From: CAVXZE01 sp963766175
GTDB taxonomy: Bacteria > Myxococcota_A > UBA9160 > UBA6930
DNA length: 64,000 nt
NCBI GenBank assembly: GCA_963766175.1
Contig: CAVXZE010000017.1
Span: forward strand, 62,001 to 126,000
Direction: 5' to 3'
Shown: positions 7,547-15,613 of the stretch, one piece after another
Numbering within the stretch: the stretch's first letter is position 1
Layout of the letters: each line of letters opens with the position of its first letter
Notes under the pieces: model-generated
Told to the model about the DNA's origin: nothing
What the model saw: only the letters and a program-made list of their open reading frames with translations
Database searches by the model: none
Program-made: the position numbers and the translations under genes

Positions 7547-8821
7547 TCAGCGGACACCCGTGGGTTTCGGCGCGCCCTTGCCGATGATGCGCGCGGTCGA
7601 GACGTAGAGGCTCTGCGAGACGAAACTTTCGGCGGCCACTGCGAGGATCTTGCAGAGTTCGGATTTCAGCTGCCGCGCTTCGACGACTTCGGGATCGTCA
7701 CCGGGAGCGAGAGCGAGTAGGTCGACGACGTGCATCGCGAGCTGTGGCTCTCCTTCGTCGCGAAGCTGCCGGGCACGCTCGAGCACCGCACCGCGGTCGG
7801 AGATTGCAGACAGGACAGCCGCCCCGGCTGCATCCGGATGCTCAGGATGCAGGTTGGTCGGATTGCGATCCCACCATCCGGTCTCCTTCCGGAAGATGTC
7901 GCGCACGATGTACTCCGGGTGACCGTAGAGAGGGCTCATCCAGGGCTGATCGAAGAGGTTCGGCGGGTACTCGACGTCGTGGATGATCTCGAGGATCCCC
8001 ATGCCGAGATTGATACGATCGACGACCTCCTTGCGGAGATAGCGGAGCGCCGCCGATGTCGACGCGAGGACCTTCTGGATATTCTCTCTTCCTTCGATCG
8101 GCGGGCCGAACTCCATCACCACGAGCTCTGGGTCGAGAGCGAGCAGCCGATCCAGGGTCTCCGCCCAGACCACCGGATCGCGCAGGCTTCGAAGGGGCGT
8201 CCCGACGTTCGGAATGCTCGGCGTGACCGCCGCGCCGCCGTAGAGGATTCTCTCCTCGGGCATCCAGAGAACGATCGCGTCATCGGTCTCGGAGGGCGCC
8301 CACAGGAGCTGGACCCGCCGCTTCCCCGTTCCGAACGTCAGCGCGTCGGTGAACGTTTCCGTCGGCATGTTGAGGTCGAGGGGCCGGGTGAAGCTTCCGA
8401 CCGGAACGCGAAACTGGAACTCGATGAACAGCTTCTGTAGCGGCTCGAGCTCGGCGTAGCGCCGCCATCGTCGCACCAGATTTGCGTGTGCGATCACGCG
8501 CGGCTTCGGATCTCCGCGCTCCTCTGCGTGCGCGAGCCACGTCTGTACCGCGTTGTTGTAGCCGAGGTGGCCGTGGCTGTAAGCGATCGCATGGATCGGC
8601 GCGTCGGTGATGTCACGAAGCTTCGCGAGCATGTGCTTCGCCTGCTTCTTGTCTTGCCCGGTATCGACCTGGATCACGCCGATGTCGGTCTCGACCGTCA
8701 GCGCGTTGCCCATGCCTCCGAGGACGTGCACGCCGTCGGCGAGTGTTCCGGTGAACGAGGGCACGGTCGCGGGGTTCGCGGCTGCAGCGGTGGTCTTTGA
8801 GATGGCATTGGAATCCGACAT
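7547..8821 (-). CDS. MBL-fold alkyl-sulfatase-like hydrolase with dimerisation domain
   Basis: 424 residues. The metallo-beta-lactamase-fold half (about 25-250) contains LADGVHVLGGMGNALTVET and VIQVDTGQ. A helical part resembling the alkyl sulfatase dimerisation domain follows (WWDRNPTNLHPEHPD and on), ending in a TPR-like segment. The metal motif that should read HxHxDH is YSHGHLGYN: the two first histidines are present, but the Asp and the next His are not. Family relatives include SdsA1/BDS1-type sulfatases. A strong GGAGG lies before the ATG at 8819-8821. Substrate unknown; the altered metal site means sulfatase activity should not be assumed. Confidence 0.75.
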   Translation of the reverse strand: MSDSNAISKTTAAAANPATVPSFTGTLADGVHVLGGMGNALTVETDIGVIQVDTGQDKKQAKHMLAKLRDITDAPIHAIAYSHGHLGYNNAVQTWLAHAEERGDPKPRVIAHANLVRRWRRYAELEPLQKLFIEFQFRVPVGSFTRPLDLNMPTETFTDALTFGTGKRRVQLLWAPSETDDAIVLWMPEERILYGGAAVTPSIPNVGTPLRSLRDPVVWAETLDRLLALDPELVVMEFGPPIEGRENIQKVLASTSAALRYLRKEVVDRINLGMGILEIIHDVEYPPNLFDQPWMSPLYGHPEYIVRDIFRKETGWWDRNPTNLHPEHPDAAGAAVLSAISDRGAVLERARQLRDEGEPQLAMHVVDLLALAPGDDPEVVEARQLKSELCKILAVAAESFVSQSLYVSTARIIGKGAPKPTGVR

Positions 8822-8912
8822 GGGCACCTCCAGAATCGCCCCCAAGCCTAGCCGAGTCGAACACCCGTGCCGGTCAAGCCCTCTCCGCCTTTGGCAACGC
8901 GCGCCTCCCCGT

Positions 8913-10046
8913 TCAGGCCGCGAGGGACTGGAAGGCGGCGGCGACCACGGTGCCGCCACGCTGGTCGCCCATCAGGTCGGCTTCCATGCGGTTCATCACG
9001 TAGGCGATCGAGACGCGCGCGTCCAGGTCGATGATGGCGAGCGAGCCGCCCCAGCCGCCCCAGAAGAAGGCGCGCGGGTTGGGGCTGATCGGAAACGACG
9101 CGTCGTTGATCCCGAATCCCATGCCGAAGACGATCGGTAGGCCGAGCACCAGGTCGTGTCCGCGCGTCTGCTCCTCGAGCACGCGCTCCACGCCGGCGGG
9201 GGACATGAGCTTGACGCCGTCGATGCTGCCGCCGCAGGCGAGCGCCGAGTGGACGCGCGCGACGGAGCGCGCGTTGCCGATGCCTCCGGCGGCGGGAATC
9301 TCGGCGCGGCGCCACGGGCTCGTTCGAGGCTCGGTCGCGTCCAGTGCCGCGCCCGCGGACATGCGCGCGGCGACCGAGCCGGGCTCGGGCGCTGGCAGCT
9401 TGGGCGGGCCTTCGGGCGGGACCAGCTCGCCGACCCGGTCGTCGAGGGAGGGATCCAGACCGATGTGGAAGTCCGCGCCGAGCGGCTCTGCGACCTCCTC
9501 TCGGAAGAAGGTGCCGATGCTCCTGCCGGTCACGCGCCGGACGATCTCACCCTGCAGAAAACCCTGCGTGACGGCGTGGTAGCCGGACGTGGTCCCGGGC
9601 TCCCACCAAGGCGTCTGCGCCGCCAGGCGCGCGCAGATCGCGTCCCAGTCGTATAGCTCCTCGACGGACTCGAGAGGCGGATCGAAGCCGCAGAGCCCGG
9701 CGCTGTGGCTCATCACGTGACGGACGAGGACGTCCTCTTTCCCGTTTTGCTTGAACTCCGGCCAATAGTCCGCGACGGGAGCGTTCAGGTCGACGAGCCC
9801 GCGGTCGGCCAGCATGAGCACGCAGGTCGCGGCCATCGTCTTGGTGGTCGAGTAGACGTTCACGATCGTGTGTTCAGCCCAGGGCGTTCCCTTCGGATCG
9901 GCGTCGCCCGCCCACAGGTCCACCATCGTTTCGCCGTCGCGCGTGACGGCCACGCTCGCACCCAGCTCGAGCCCCTTCTCGAAGTTGGCCACGAGGGCCT
10001 CGCGTACCGGCTCGAAGCCGGCCCTGCAGATTCCGTGCACGTCCAT
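8913..10046 (-). CDS. Serine beta-lactamase-like esterase (class C/EstB family)
   Basis: 377 residues. The SxxK catalytic motif is STTKTM near residue 66-70, the Tyr motif is SGYHAVTQG (GYH where beta-lactamases have YxN), and the third motif region reads FFWGGWGGS in place of KTG. Such proteins are usually esterases or D-aminoacyl hydrolases rather than antibiotic-inactivating enzymes. No signal peptide is seen (MDVHGICRAGFEPV), so it is probably cytoplasmic, which also argues against a resistance role. The start ATG at 10044-10046 is preceded by AGGAGG. It is on the same strand as the MBL-fold gene, 91 bases upstream of it, and may be co-transcribed. Confidence 0.85.
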   Translation of the reverse strand: MDVHGICRAGFEPVREALVANFEKGLELGASVAVTRDGETMVDLWAGDADPKGTPWAEHTIVNVYSTTKTMAATCVLMLADRGLVDLNAPVADYWPEFKQNGKEDVLVRHVMSHSAGLCGFDPPLESVEELYDWDAICARLAAQTPWWEPGTTSGYHAVTQGFLQGEIVRRVTGRSIGTFFREEVAEPLGADFHIGLDPSLDDRVGELVPPEGPPKLPAPEPGSVAARMSAGAALDATEPRTSPWRRAEIPAAGGIGNARSVARVHSALACGGSIDGVKLMSPAGVERVLEEQTRGHDLVLGLPIVFGMGFGINDASFPISPNPRAFFWGGWGGSLAIIDLDARVSIAYVMNRMEADLMGDQRGGTVVAAAFQSLAA

Positions 10047-10415
10047 CACCCGGTCCTCCTGTCTCTGGGCCAGCGCCATTCTACACGGACCGATCTCAGG
10101 GGGCTGTCCGTGCCGAAAACCCATGCCTGTGAGCCTGGGCATCCGTTCTCAGAATTCTACCGGCCGCTCGAGGATCGAGCCTCGGGGCGTTCAGCCCCCC
10201 AAGCGGTTCTCTCCGGCCGGCGCATCCGGTGGCTCAGGGCGCACCTCGATAAGTGGCCGTGATTCCGCGTGAATCCAGTTTTCGGGAGCCACGAGTTCCG
10301 AGTACTGGACCGGGACAGGATCCATCTCGCCCAGTGGCTTCCGCGGCAGCCGCCGTGGCATCGAACCACCCCGTCGCGCACCGCAAGTTCAGGGTTCCGG
10401 CGCTACAATCCGGGT
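10047..10415. other. 369-base intergenic region holding repeat copy A
   Basis: Between the divergent esterase and selenoprotein genes. The segment 10209-10280 is copy A of a dispersed repeat seen again at about 21912-21985 (see that entry). No RNA gene is recognised. The selenoprotein promoter should lie here, but its boxes are not obvious. Confidence 0.4.
10209..10280 (+). repeat. Dispersed repeat, copy A
   Basis: About 65 bases starting CCGGCCGGCGCATCCGG and continuing through GGCTCAGGGCGCA, CTCGATAAGTGGCCG and TGATTCCGCGTGAAT. It aligns base for base over most of its length with copy B near 21914-21982. The CGATAAGTGGCCG core is identical in both. It may be the end of an insertion sequence; no transposase is attached. 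Confidence 0.6.
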
Positions 10416-11174
10416 GTGCTGCTTGCGCTCTCCATCGTTCTGGTTTTCGGTGCGGTCGGCGTCTTCATCGGGAACGTTGCCCTCTCGAACCACGGACAGC
10501 TCGGATTCGGCTTCGAGCAGATGATTCACGCCCGCATCCCCTGGCTGCTGATCAGCTCGCTGGGGATTGGCTCGGCGTTGGGCATCTGGAGCCTGGTGCA
10601 GGGACGGCGATGGTACAAGTGGGTCATCGTACCGGTGGAGCTCCTCTTCGCGGGACTCCTGACCTTCTACTTCACGAGCGCCAGCTTCCTGCCTCAGCAC
10701 GAGCTTGCGCTCTCGGCTGGCGATCCCTTCCCATCCTACGCGCTTGTCGATCAGGACGGGAAACTGCACACCGTCGAGGCCTCGACGGATCGCCTCCCAG
10801 CGCTCTACATCTTCTATCGCGGTGACTGGTGACCGTTCTGCCGCATCGAGCTGGTCCAGCTCGACCGCTACTACCAGGACATCTCCGCCGAGGGCGTGGT
10901 TCTCTATGCGGTCAGCGTCGACCCACCCGAGATCTCGAAGGCGCTCAAAGAGCGGCTAGAGAGCAACTTCATCTTCTTGTGTGACAGCGAGGGGAGACTG
11001 CTCGACGCCCTCGATATCCGCCACCGCAATGGCCAGCCGGGCCGCGACCTCGCTTTTCCGGCTGCGATCCTGGTCGACTCGAAGGGAATCGTGCGTTGGA
11101 CCTTCGAGACGGAAACGTACCGGCAGCGCGCACGCCCCGAGGACATTTTCCACGCGATCGAGCAGTTAGAGTAG
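10416..11174 (+). CDS. Membrane-anchored peroxiredoxin-like selenoprotein (AhpC/TSA fold, UxxC), read through in-frame TGA at 10830-10832
   Basis: 252 residues if TGA at 10830-10832 is decoded as selenocysteine (Sec139). Residues 1-95 hold three membrane helices (LLALSIVLVFGAVGVFIG, IPWLLISSLGIGSALGIW, WVIVPVELLFAGLLTFYF). The rest is a thioredoxin-fold AhpC/TSA-like domain: SAGDPFPSYALVDQDGKLHT, then ALYIFYRGDW-U-PFCRIELVQL, and VVLYAVSVDPPEIS. Cysteine homologues carry RGDWCPFC at this exact place, so the TGA replaces the redox Cys and leaves a UxxC pair with Cys142. The frame continues without interruption for 113 more codons that match the family to a normal end, and a SECIS-like hairpin follows the TGA. 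Its start is probably the GTG at 10416; the ribosome-binding site is weak. It is likely a peroxide or thiol redox enzyme at the membrane. No sel genes lie in the window. Confidence 0.85.
10846..10864 (+). promoter_or_regulatory. Candidate bacterial SECIS hairpin
   Basis: A perfect 8-bp stem TCGAGCTG/CAGCTCGA (10846-10853 with 10857-10864) closes a GTC loop starting with G. The loop begins 22 bases after the TGA at 10830-10832. Published bacterial SECIS rules ask for a stem-loop whose apical loop lies roughly 16-37 bases after the UGA, with a G among the first two loop bases; all are met. It sits inside the coding region, as bacterial elements do, and encodes IELVQLD. Confidence 0.75.
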
Positions 11175-11180
11175 CAGCGC

Positions 11181-11357
11181 CAGGTGAGCCGTAGACACCT
11201 CGGCTCTCGCGATGGACCTCCCGGATCGCCTTCGCATGGCGCCGATCCTCGAGCTCTCGCTGACTGGGCGCGCGGCTCCGCCAGGCGTAGTTGCCGCTGC
11301 GGGAGAGCTTCAGGACGCGACACAGTGCAGCTAGAGAGATTCGCAGAATTCCGTAAC
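11181..11357 (-). pseudogene. IS3-family transposase (OrfB) N-terminal remnant
   Basis: The minus strand encodes about 58 residues typical of the start of IS3-family OrfB (HTH_21 region): LAALCRVLKLSRSGNYAW, RAPSQRELEDRRHAKAI, REVHRESRGVYGSP. Stop codons lie upstream, and the resemblance ends at GSP, so the DDE catalytic core is absent and the fragment is inactive. It abuts the selenoprotein stop codon by only a few bases, suggesting that an insertion and later deletion shaped the region between that gene and the acyltransferase. Confidence 0.75.
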
Positions 11358-11402
11358 GATTCTACCGACGGTGGGACTTGTTACTCAATTTCGCGGGCCT
11401 CT

Positions 11403-12590
11403 CTAGATCACCCGCGCAACCCCAGGTATACGGCGAATGGCTGCAACTGCACCCCAGCAGAGCGCCAGAGCAGAGGTGAAGACAATGGACCATTTTGCCA
11501 TGGCCGGGAGCTGTGCTCCCAGCAATGCATATGACAGACAGCTTACCACTCCATAGTGAATCACGTAGATCCCATAACTGTTGTGAAACAGGCTGTCGAA
11601 TATCCTCTTCTGCCTCTGTGCAAATCTCAGGAATATTGCCAGGGAAGCAAATGAAATCGTGGCGCACGAGAGTATGTAGAAGAAGCCAATCAGTATTTGA
11701 TTCGCACTGCTGATCGAAATTCTGAAACTGATCAGAAAAATAGCCAGCGCCGCAACGGTCCAGATCACCCAGCGACGTGCCAGTGTGGAATTCGGTACGA
11801 GGAATGTTCGTTCAATGCCATAGGCACCGAAAAGGACTCCTACGAGGAAATAGACCGCATATGGAAACAGGCGATTGATCTGAATCTGGGCTGGCCCGCA
11901 CTGCAGCCAGAAGAAGGAGCCGTAAATCGCTGAGACAGGTATATATGCCGCCGCTGACAAGAGGACAAGGATCACGAAACATCTGGCCGTTCGAAACGGC
12001 AGATCCGATTGCATCCTCTTGAATGAACCGCTCGCGTCTGCTTTCAGACCAGCTGCCAGAACGAAAACGATGTTGAAGACCAGCAATACCTCGAGGAACC
12101 ATATGGGCCCTCCCCGCCACTCGATGGAGCTCCATTGTTGCCAGAAATCGGGAAGACCGCCGCTGCCCCCGGTCTGAAGATAGGTGGTGTAATAGGTCAG
12201 TGGCCTGAGAGCAATCATTGCCACAAGTGGCAGACCGAGTCTGATCAACCTGTCGCGAAGAAACACCAACCTTCCCTTGCTCTGAAGGCTATTCCAGACG
12301 AATAGCCCCGAGACCAGGAACAGAAGAGCCATGAGAAACGTATCGTTGAAGGATGCCAATAGTGACAGCATGCCTGAGCGCTGTTCATCGCTGACGGGAG
12401 AGATCGCGTGTATCGATTGCAGATGCTCGGACAATGATGAGGCGGTAGACTGCGGGAGAATCACGTGATATGCCATCGCGGAATGATGCGCGACAACGAG
12501 CACGATGATGAAGGTCCGCAGGTAGGCGAGCGAGATATTGAATTGCCTGCCCGATGCATGTGCGGATGGTGCAGTCTTGGCTTTGTTCAT
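11403..12590 (-). CDS. Acyltransferase 3 family membrane protein
   Basis: 395 residues with about ten membrane helices. The N-terminal helix carries the family's histidine region (ISLAYLRTFIIVLVVAHHSAMAYH), and later segments read RLIRLGLPLVAMIALRP, GGPIWFLEVLLVFNIVF and YGIYVIHYGVVSCLSY, all typical of the OafA/NodX-like acyltransferase 3 fold. Members O-acylate sugars of surface polysaccharides or other exported molecules with acyl-CoA. The substrate is unknown and there are no glycan genes nearby. The start ATG at 12588-12590 is preceded by a GGGAGAC-like site. A slightly lower GC content than its neighbours suggests possible acquisition by transfer. Confidence 0.85.
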   Translation of the reverse strand: MNKAKTAPSAHASGRQFNISLAYLRTFIIVLVVAHHSAMAYHVILPQSTASSLSEHLQSIHAISPVSDEQRSGMLSLLASFNDTFLMALLFLVSGLFVWNSLQSKGRLVFLRDRLIRLGLPLVAMIALRPLTYYTTYLQTGGSGGLPDFWQQWSSIEWRGGPIWFLEVLLVFNIVFVLAAGLKADASGSFKRMQSDLPFRTARCFVILVLLSAAAYIPVSAIYGSFFWLQCGPAQIQINRLFPYAVYFLVGVLFGAYGIERTFLVPNSTLARRWVIWTVAALAIFLISFRISISSANQILIGFFYILSCATISFASLAIFLRFAQRQKRIFDSLFHNSYGIYVIHYGVVSCLSYALLGAQLPAMAKWSIVFTSALALCWGAVAAIRRIPGVARVI

Positions 12591-12946
12591 GCTACGTGAT
12601 GTCTCCCTTGGCCGAAGAAGTGATCTGATCCCAGGTGGAGTACCGCCCCCTATTCTAGAGCGAAGGCCATGCTGCGTTTCAGGACATTCTGAAGTGGAGC
12701 CGTTGCAGTTGCTGCCCGCGGAGTGCAGAATGCTCTGACGTGCAGCAGTGGATGGTATCGGGCTGGCCCTCGATCCAGACCCGCCGTCCATGGAATCTTG
12801 ACGGTACTCCCTTCCGGAGTATGATGAAACGCGTCTCCATCAGGGCAGGTTCTGAACATTTCCCCGAGGTGATCCTCCCGCCCCACCCGCACATCGACTC
12901 CGAGTGGGAGCGAGGGCCAATCGCTCCGGGGACAGGGAGGTAGGAA
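12591..12946. other. 356-base divergent promoter region
   Basis: Separates the acyltransferase (minus) from the radical SAM gene (plus). It contains a good sigma70-type promoter facing the radical SAM gene at 12798-12825 and is otherwise unannotated. No RNA gene is recognised. Confidence 0.5.
12798..12825 (+). promoter_or_regulatory. Sigma70-type promoter for the radical SAM operon
   Basis: TTGACG (12798-12803), a 16-base spacer and TATGAT (12820-12825): a near-consensus -35/-10 pair on the coding strand, 121 bases before the radical SAM start codon. This is the clearest promoter-like pair I could pick out in the window. Confidence 0.6.
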
Positions 12947-14989
12947 ATGCCCAAGGTACTGCTGACCGGGATCATCGGTCCCTTCGACAACATCCAATTC
13001 GACATCGCCGGAGACCGGCTGTCGCGGGACCAGGACATCTTCACCCTGAAGTCCCACTTCCACTATCAGGCCCTGCACTTCCTCGCCGAGAACCTGGCGG
13101 CGGAGTGCGTGGTCCTCGAGCATCCCGACCCCGAGGATCTGCGGGAGGAGTTGAAGAAGGGCTACGACTTCGTCGGAATCAACTTTACCCTCGTGAATAT
13201 CGGCACGATGATGGACATGAGCGAGCTCATCCGGCAGACCGCACCCGACACCAAGATCGTCCTGGGCGGCTACGGCACGTCCTGCTTCACTACCATCTTC
13301 AAGGGTGCGGAAGAGATCTTGAAGCTCGCCGATTACATCTGCCACGGCGAGGGAGTGAGCTTCATGAGGAAGCTCACCGGCGAGCCACTGGACGCGCCCC
13401 TAAAGCAGGTGATCGGTCCAACGGGGGCGTCGGATCTGGTTTGGCGCGACCCCCATCCCGGGGGTACCGGGGGCTTCGTGGTCTCCGGACTCGGCTGCCC
13501 GAACATGTGCGAGTTCTGCTGCACCTCCTACTACTACGGCGGCGAGTTCATCGAGATCGCCACCGCGGATGGGATGTTCGAGGGCATGAAGCAGATCTAT
13601 CGCCGCGAGTCCGAGGGCCGACATCCGCTGATGGTCTGTGGCGATGCCGAGAGCCGCCAGTCGATCGCCGTGTTCGACGAGAACCTCTACAAGGACAAGG
13701 ACAAGGTCGCTCGCCTGGGCAAACTGATCCGCGAGGATGAGGAGTTCGGGCTGGGTGTCGTCAACTACTTCAGCTTCGGCACCATCGAAGACCTGTCCCG
13801 CTACGACGTGGTCGAGGATCTGGTGATGAACGGGGTCGGAAGCATCTGGATCGGCGTCGAGTCGCTCTACAGTGATCTCAAGAAGCGTCAGGGCCGTGAT
13901 CCCCGGGAGGTCTTCGAGGACCTGCACGCCCACGGCATCACCACAATCGGCTCCTGGATCGGCGGCTGGGACTTCCACGACAAGAAGAACATCCAGGAAG
14001 ATCTCGAGTACTTCATCTCCTGCAATCCCACCCAGTCACAGCTGTTCCCGCTGTTCCCGCCCCCTGGAACAGGCCTCTACGAACGCCTGGTGACGGAGGG
14101 CCGCATGCCCGATATCAGCCTCGCTCGCAGGTACTTCGGGCGGACCTCGGGGGCCCAGGCGGTCGTCGATCCCGAGACCGGTGAAGAGGTGCGCTTCTTC
14201 GCCGACTGGCGGAAGAACTTCACCGAAGAGGAGATCACCGCCATTGTCGAGAGCGGCAACCGCCGACTCTACGAATTCGCGGGTCCCTCGTCGATGCGCG
14301 GTCTGCGCGTTCAGCTGAACGGCTACGAGTTCTGCAAGAACTCCTCACGCGCGATCCTGAGAGAGCAGCGCAGCGAGCTTCACCGGGCGCGCTGTCTGCA
14401 GAGCTACCCGCTGATCGATGTCTGCGAGTTCTTCGCGCCGAATCAGAAGGTCAAGAGGGAAATCCAACGGATCCGCGAAGACTACCATCGACTCCTTGGA
14501 GAACCCACGATCGAGCAGCAGGTGATGGCGAAGCACGCCTTCCTCAAGGGCTCCCTGTACAAGATGTCGGCCGTCCTCGGCCTGCCGCCCGCGGCGAGGC
14601 CGCCGTTCCGGCGCTACGTGTACGACCGGAAGCCGCGGAAGCCGAACCAGAAGCCCTATACCGTGGAGTATCCCCACACCGACGAGCGGTACCAGCAGGA
14701 GAAGGCAGCCCATGACAACGAGATGAGGCTGGCACGGAGAGTCATCGACGTGCTGGAGCGGGCGGAGACGGATCCGGAGGCCGAAAAGGCGGCGCAGTGG
14801 ATCCGCGAGGCCTTCGGAAATCTGGAGGCCCTGGGCAACCTGGCCAAGCTGATCGATTCGCTCGGCGATGACATCGGTCTCGCCAAGGGCTGGCTCCGCT
14901 CCGAGGTGCTCAAGAAGCTGGGGACCGAAGCGGTCTACGCCAGGGAGGACGGCATCACCTTCAGCGAGGTGGAGGCCGTCCGCAAGTAG
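12947..14989 (+). CDS. B12-binding-type radical SAM protein with large C-terminal domain
   Basis: 680 residues. The N-terminal part (about 1-165) is a Rossmann-like B12-binding-type domain (VGINFTLVNIGTMMDMSEL, KIVLGGYGTSCF, ICHGEGVSFMRKLTGE). The radical SAM core has the [4Fe-4S] motif C184-PNM-C188-EF-C191 (SGLGCPNMCEFCC). Further core features follow: GVGSIWIGVESL, FEDLHAHGITTIGSWIGG. Beyond about residue 450 a helical, charged C-terminal region of some 230 residues is not part of the usual fold and I cannot name it. GGGAGGTAGGAA precedes the ATG. The substrate is unknown; the best clue is the small protein encoded 61 bases downstream on the same strand. Methyl transfer or C-C bond chemistry would be typical. 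Confidence 0.85.
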   Translation: MPKVLLTGIIGPFDNIQFDIAGDRLSRDQDIFTLKSHFHYQALHFLAENLAAECVVLEHPDPEDLREELKKGYDFVGINFTLVNIGTMMDMSELIRQTAPDTKIVLGGYGTSCFTTIFKGAEEILKLADYICHGEGVSFMRKLTGEPLDAPLKQVIGPTGASDLVWRDPHPGGTGGFVVSGLGCPNMCEFCCTSYYYGGEFIEIATADGMFEGMKQIYRRESEGRHPLMVCGDAESRQSIAVFDENLYKDKDKVARLGKLIREDEEFGLGVVNYFSFGTIEDLSRYDVVEDLVMNGVGSIWIGVESLYSDLKKRQGRDPREVFEDLHAHGITTIGSWIGGWDFHDKKNIQEDLEYFISCNPTQSQLFPLFPPPGTGLYERLVTEGRMPDISLARRYFGRTSGAQAVVDPETGEEVRFFADWRKNFTEEEITAIVESGNRRLYEFAGPSSMRGLRVQLNGYEFCKNSSRAILREQRSELHRARCLQSYPLIDVCEFFAPNQKVKREIQRIREDYHRLLGEPTIEQQVMAKHAFLKGSLYKMSAVLGLPPAARPPFRRYVYDRKPRKPNQKPYTVEYPHTDERYQQEKAAHDNEMRLARRVIDVLERAETDPEAEKAAQWIREAFGNLEALGNLAKLIDSLGDDIGLAKGWLRSEVLKKLGTEAVYAREDGITFSEVEAVRK

Positions 14990-15050
14990 TCGCGGGCTCG
15001 GGGCGGCCCATCAGCGGCGGCGCCGAAGGGCCCCGAGAGGGGAGAGAGGG

Positions 15051-15554
15051 ATGGCATCTTCGATGGATTCGGTATCGGAGAACACGCGCGCGACGCTGGA
15101 GAGCCTGAGCTCGGAAGATCAGCAGCTGTTCCTGGAGGAGCGGGGCAAGGTCCTGGCGCGCGGGGCGGGCAACAGTCCCCTGCTCGATCAGCTGTGCTGC
15201 CTGCGCCTGATCATGACCCGGCTGGCGGAGGGCCACGAAGTGGCGCTCAATGCCTTCGACGAGGCCCTCGGGGACAAGCTCAAGCAGAGGACCGGCTGGA
15301 GGAAGTCCGTCATCCGCAAGCTCTCCGGCGAGTACGAGTCGCCGATGCCCTGGATGCACCCCTTCAAGCTGGCGCGGGAGGAGCTCCAACCCCTGGAGGA
15401 GCGCCTGGAGGCCGCCGTCGGTCGGGGCGAGACGGAGGAGCTGGATCTGAGTGAGCTCCAGCGGGTGTTGGAGAGGCACCACCTGGAGCTCCCTCTTCCC
15501 TCGCCGTTCCCGCCCCCGCCGTTTCCACCCGGCGGCGTGCGGACCTACAAGTAA
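15051..15554 (+). CDS. Small protein with proline-rich C-terminal tail, partner of radical SAM gene
   Basis: 167 residues, no family recognised. Residues 1-140 look helical and charged with a CC pair (LLDQLCCLRLIMTRLAEGHE). The last 20 or so residues are almost all Pro, Phe, Leu and Gly (LPLPSPFPPPPFPPGG, then VRTYK). GGAGAGAGGG stands before the ATG at 15051. It follows the radical SAM gene by 61 bases and is probably in the same operon. It might be a substrate or accessory subunit of the radical SAM enzyme; the tail looks like a peptide to be modified or an interaction motif. That role is inference only. Confidence 0.65.
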   Translation: MASSMDSVSENTRATLESLSSEDQQLFLEERGKVLARGAGNSPLLDQLCCLRLIMTRLAEGHEVALNAFDEALGDKLKQRTGWRKSVIRKLSGEYESPMPWMHPFKLAREELQPLEERLEAAVGRGETEELDLSELQRVLERHHLELPLPSPFPPPPFPPGGVRTYK

Positions 15555-15613
15555 CAGTTGCATCGGGGGGAATTCAGAAAGCCCTGAGATGCAGCGGGAA
15601 TCCTGAGGGGCCT

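Noticed and set aside
8913..10046. The class C beta-lactamase-like gene as an antibiotic-resistance gene
   Set aside because: It has no signal peptide, and the KTG and YxN motifs are altered as in EstB-type esterases.
12904..13740. Alternative-frame plus-strand open frame overlapping the radical SAM gene
   Set aside because: Arg- and Pro-rich shadow with no motif; the real frame has the CxxxCxxC and strong upstream signals.
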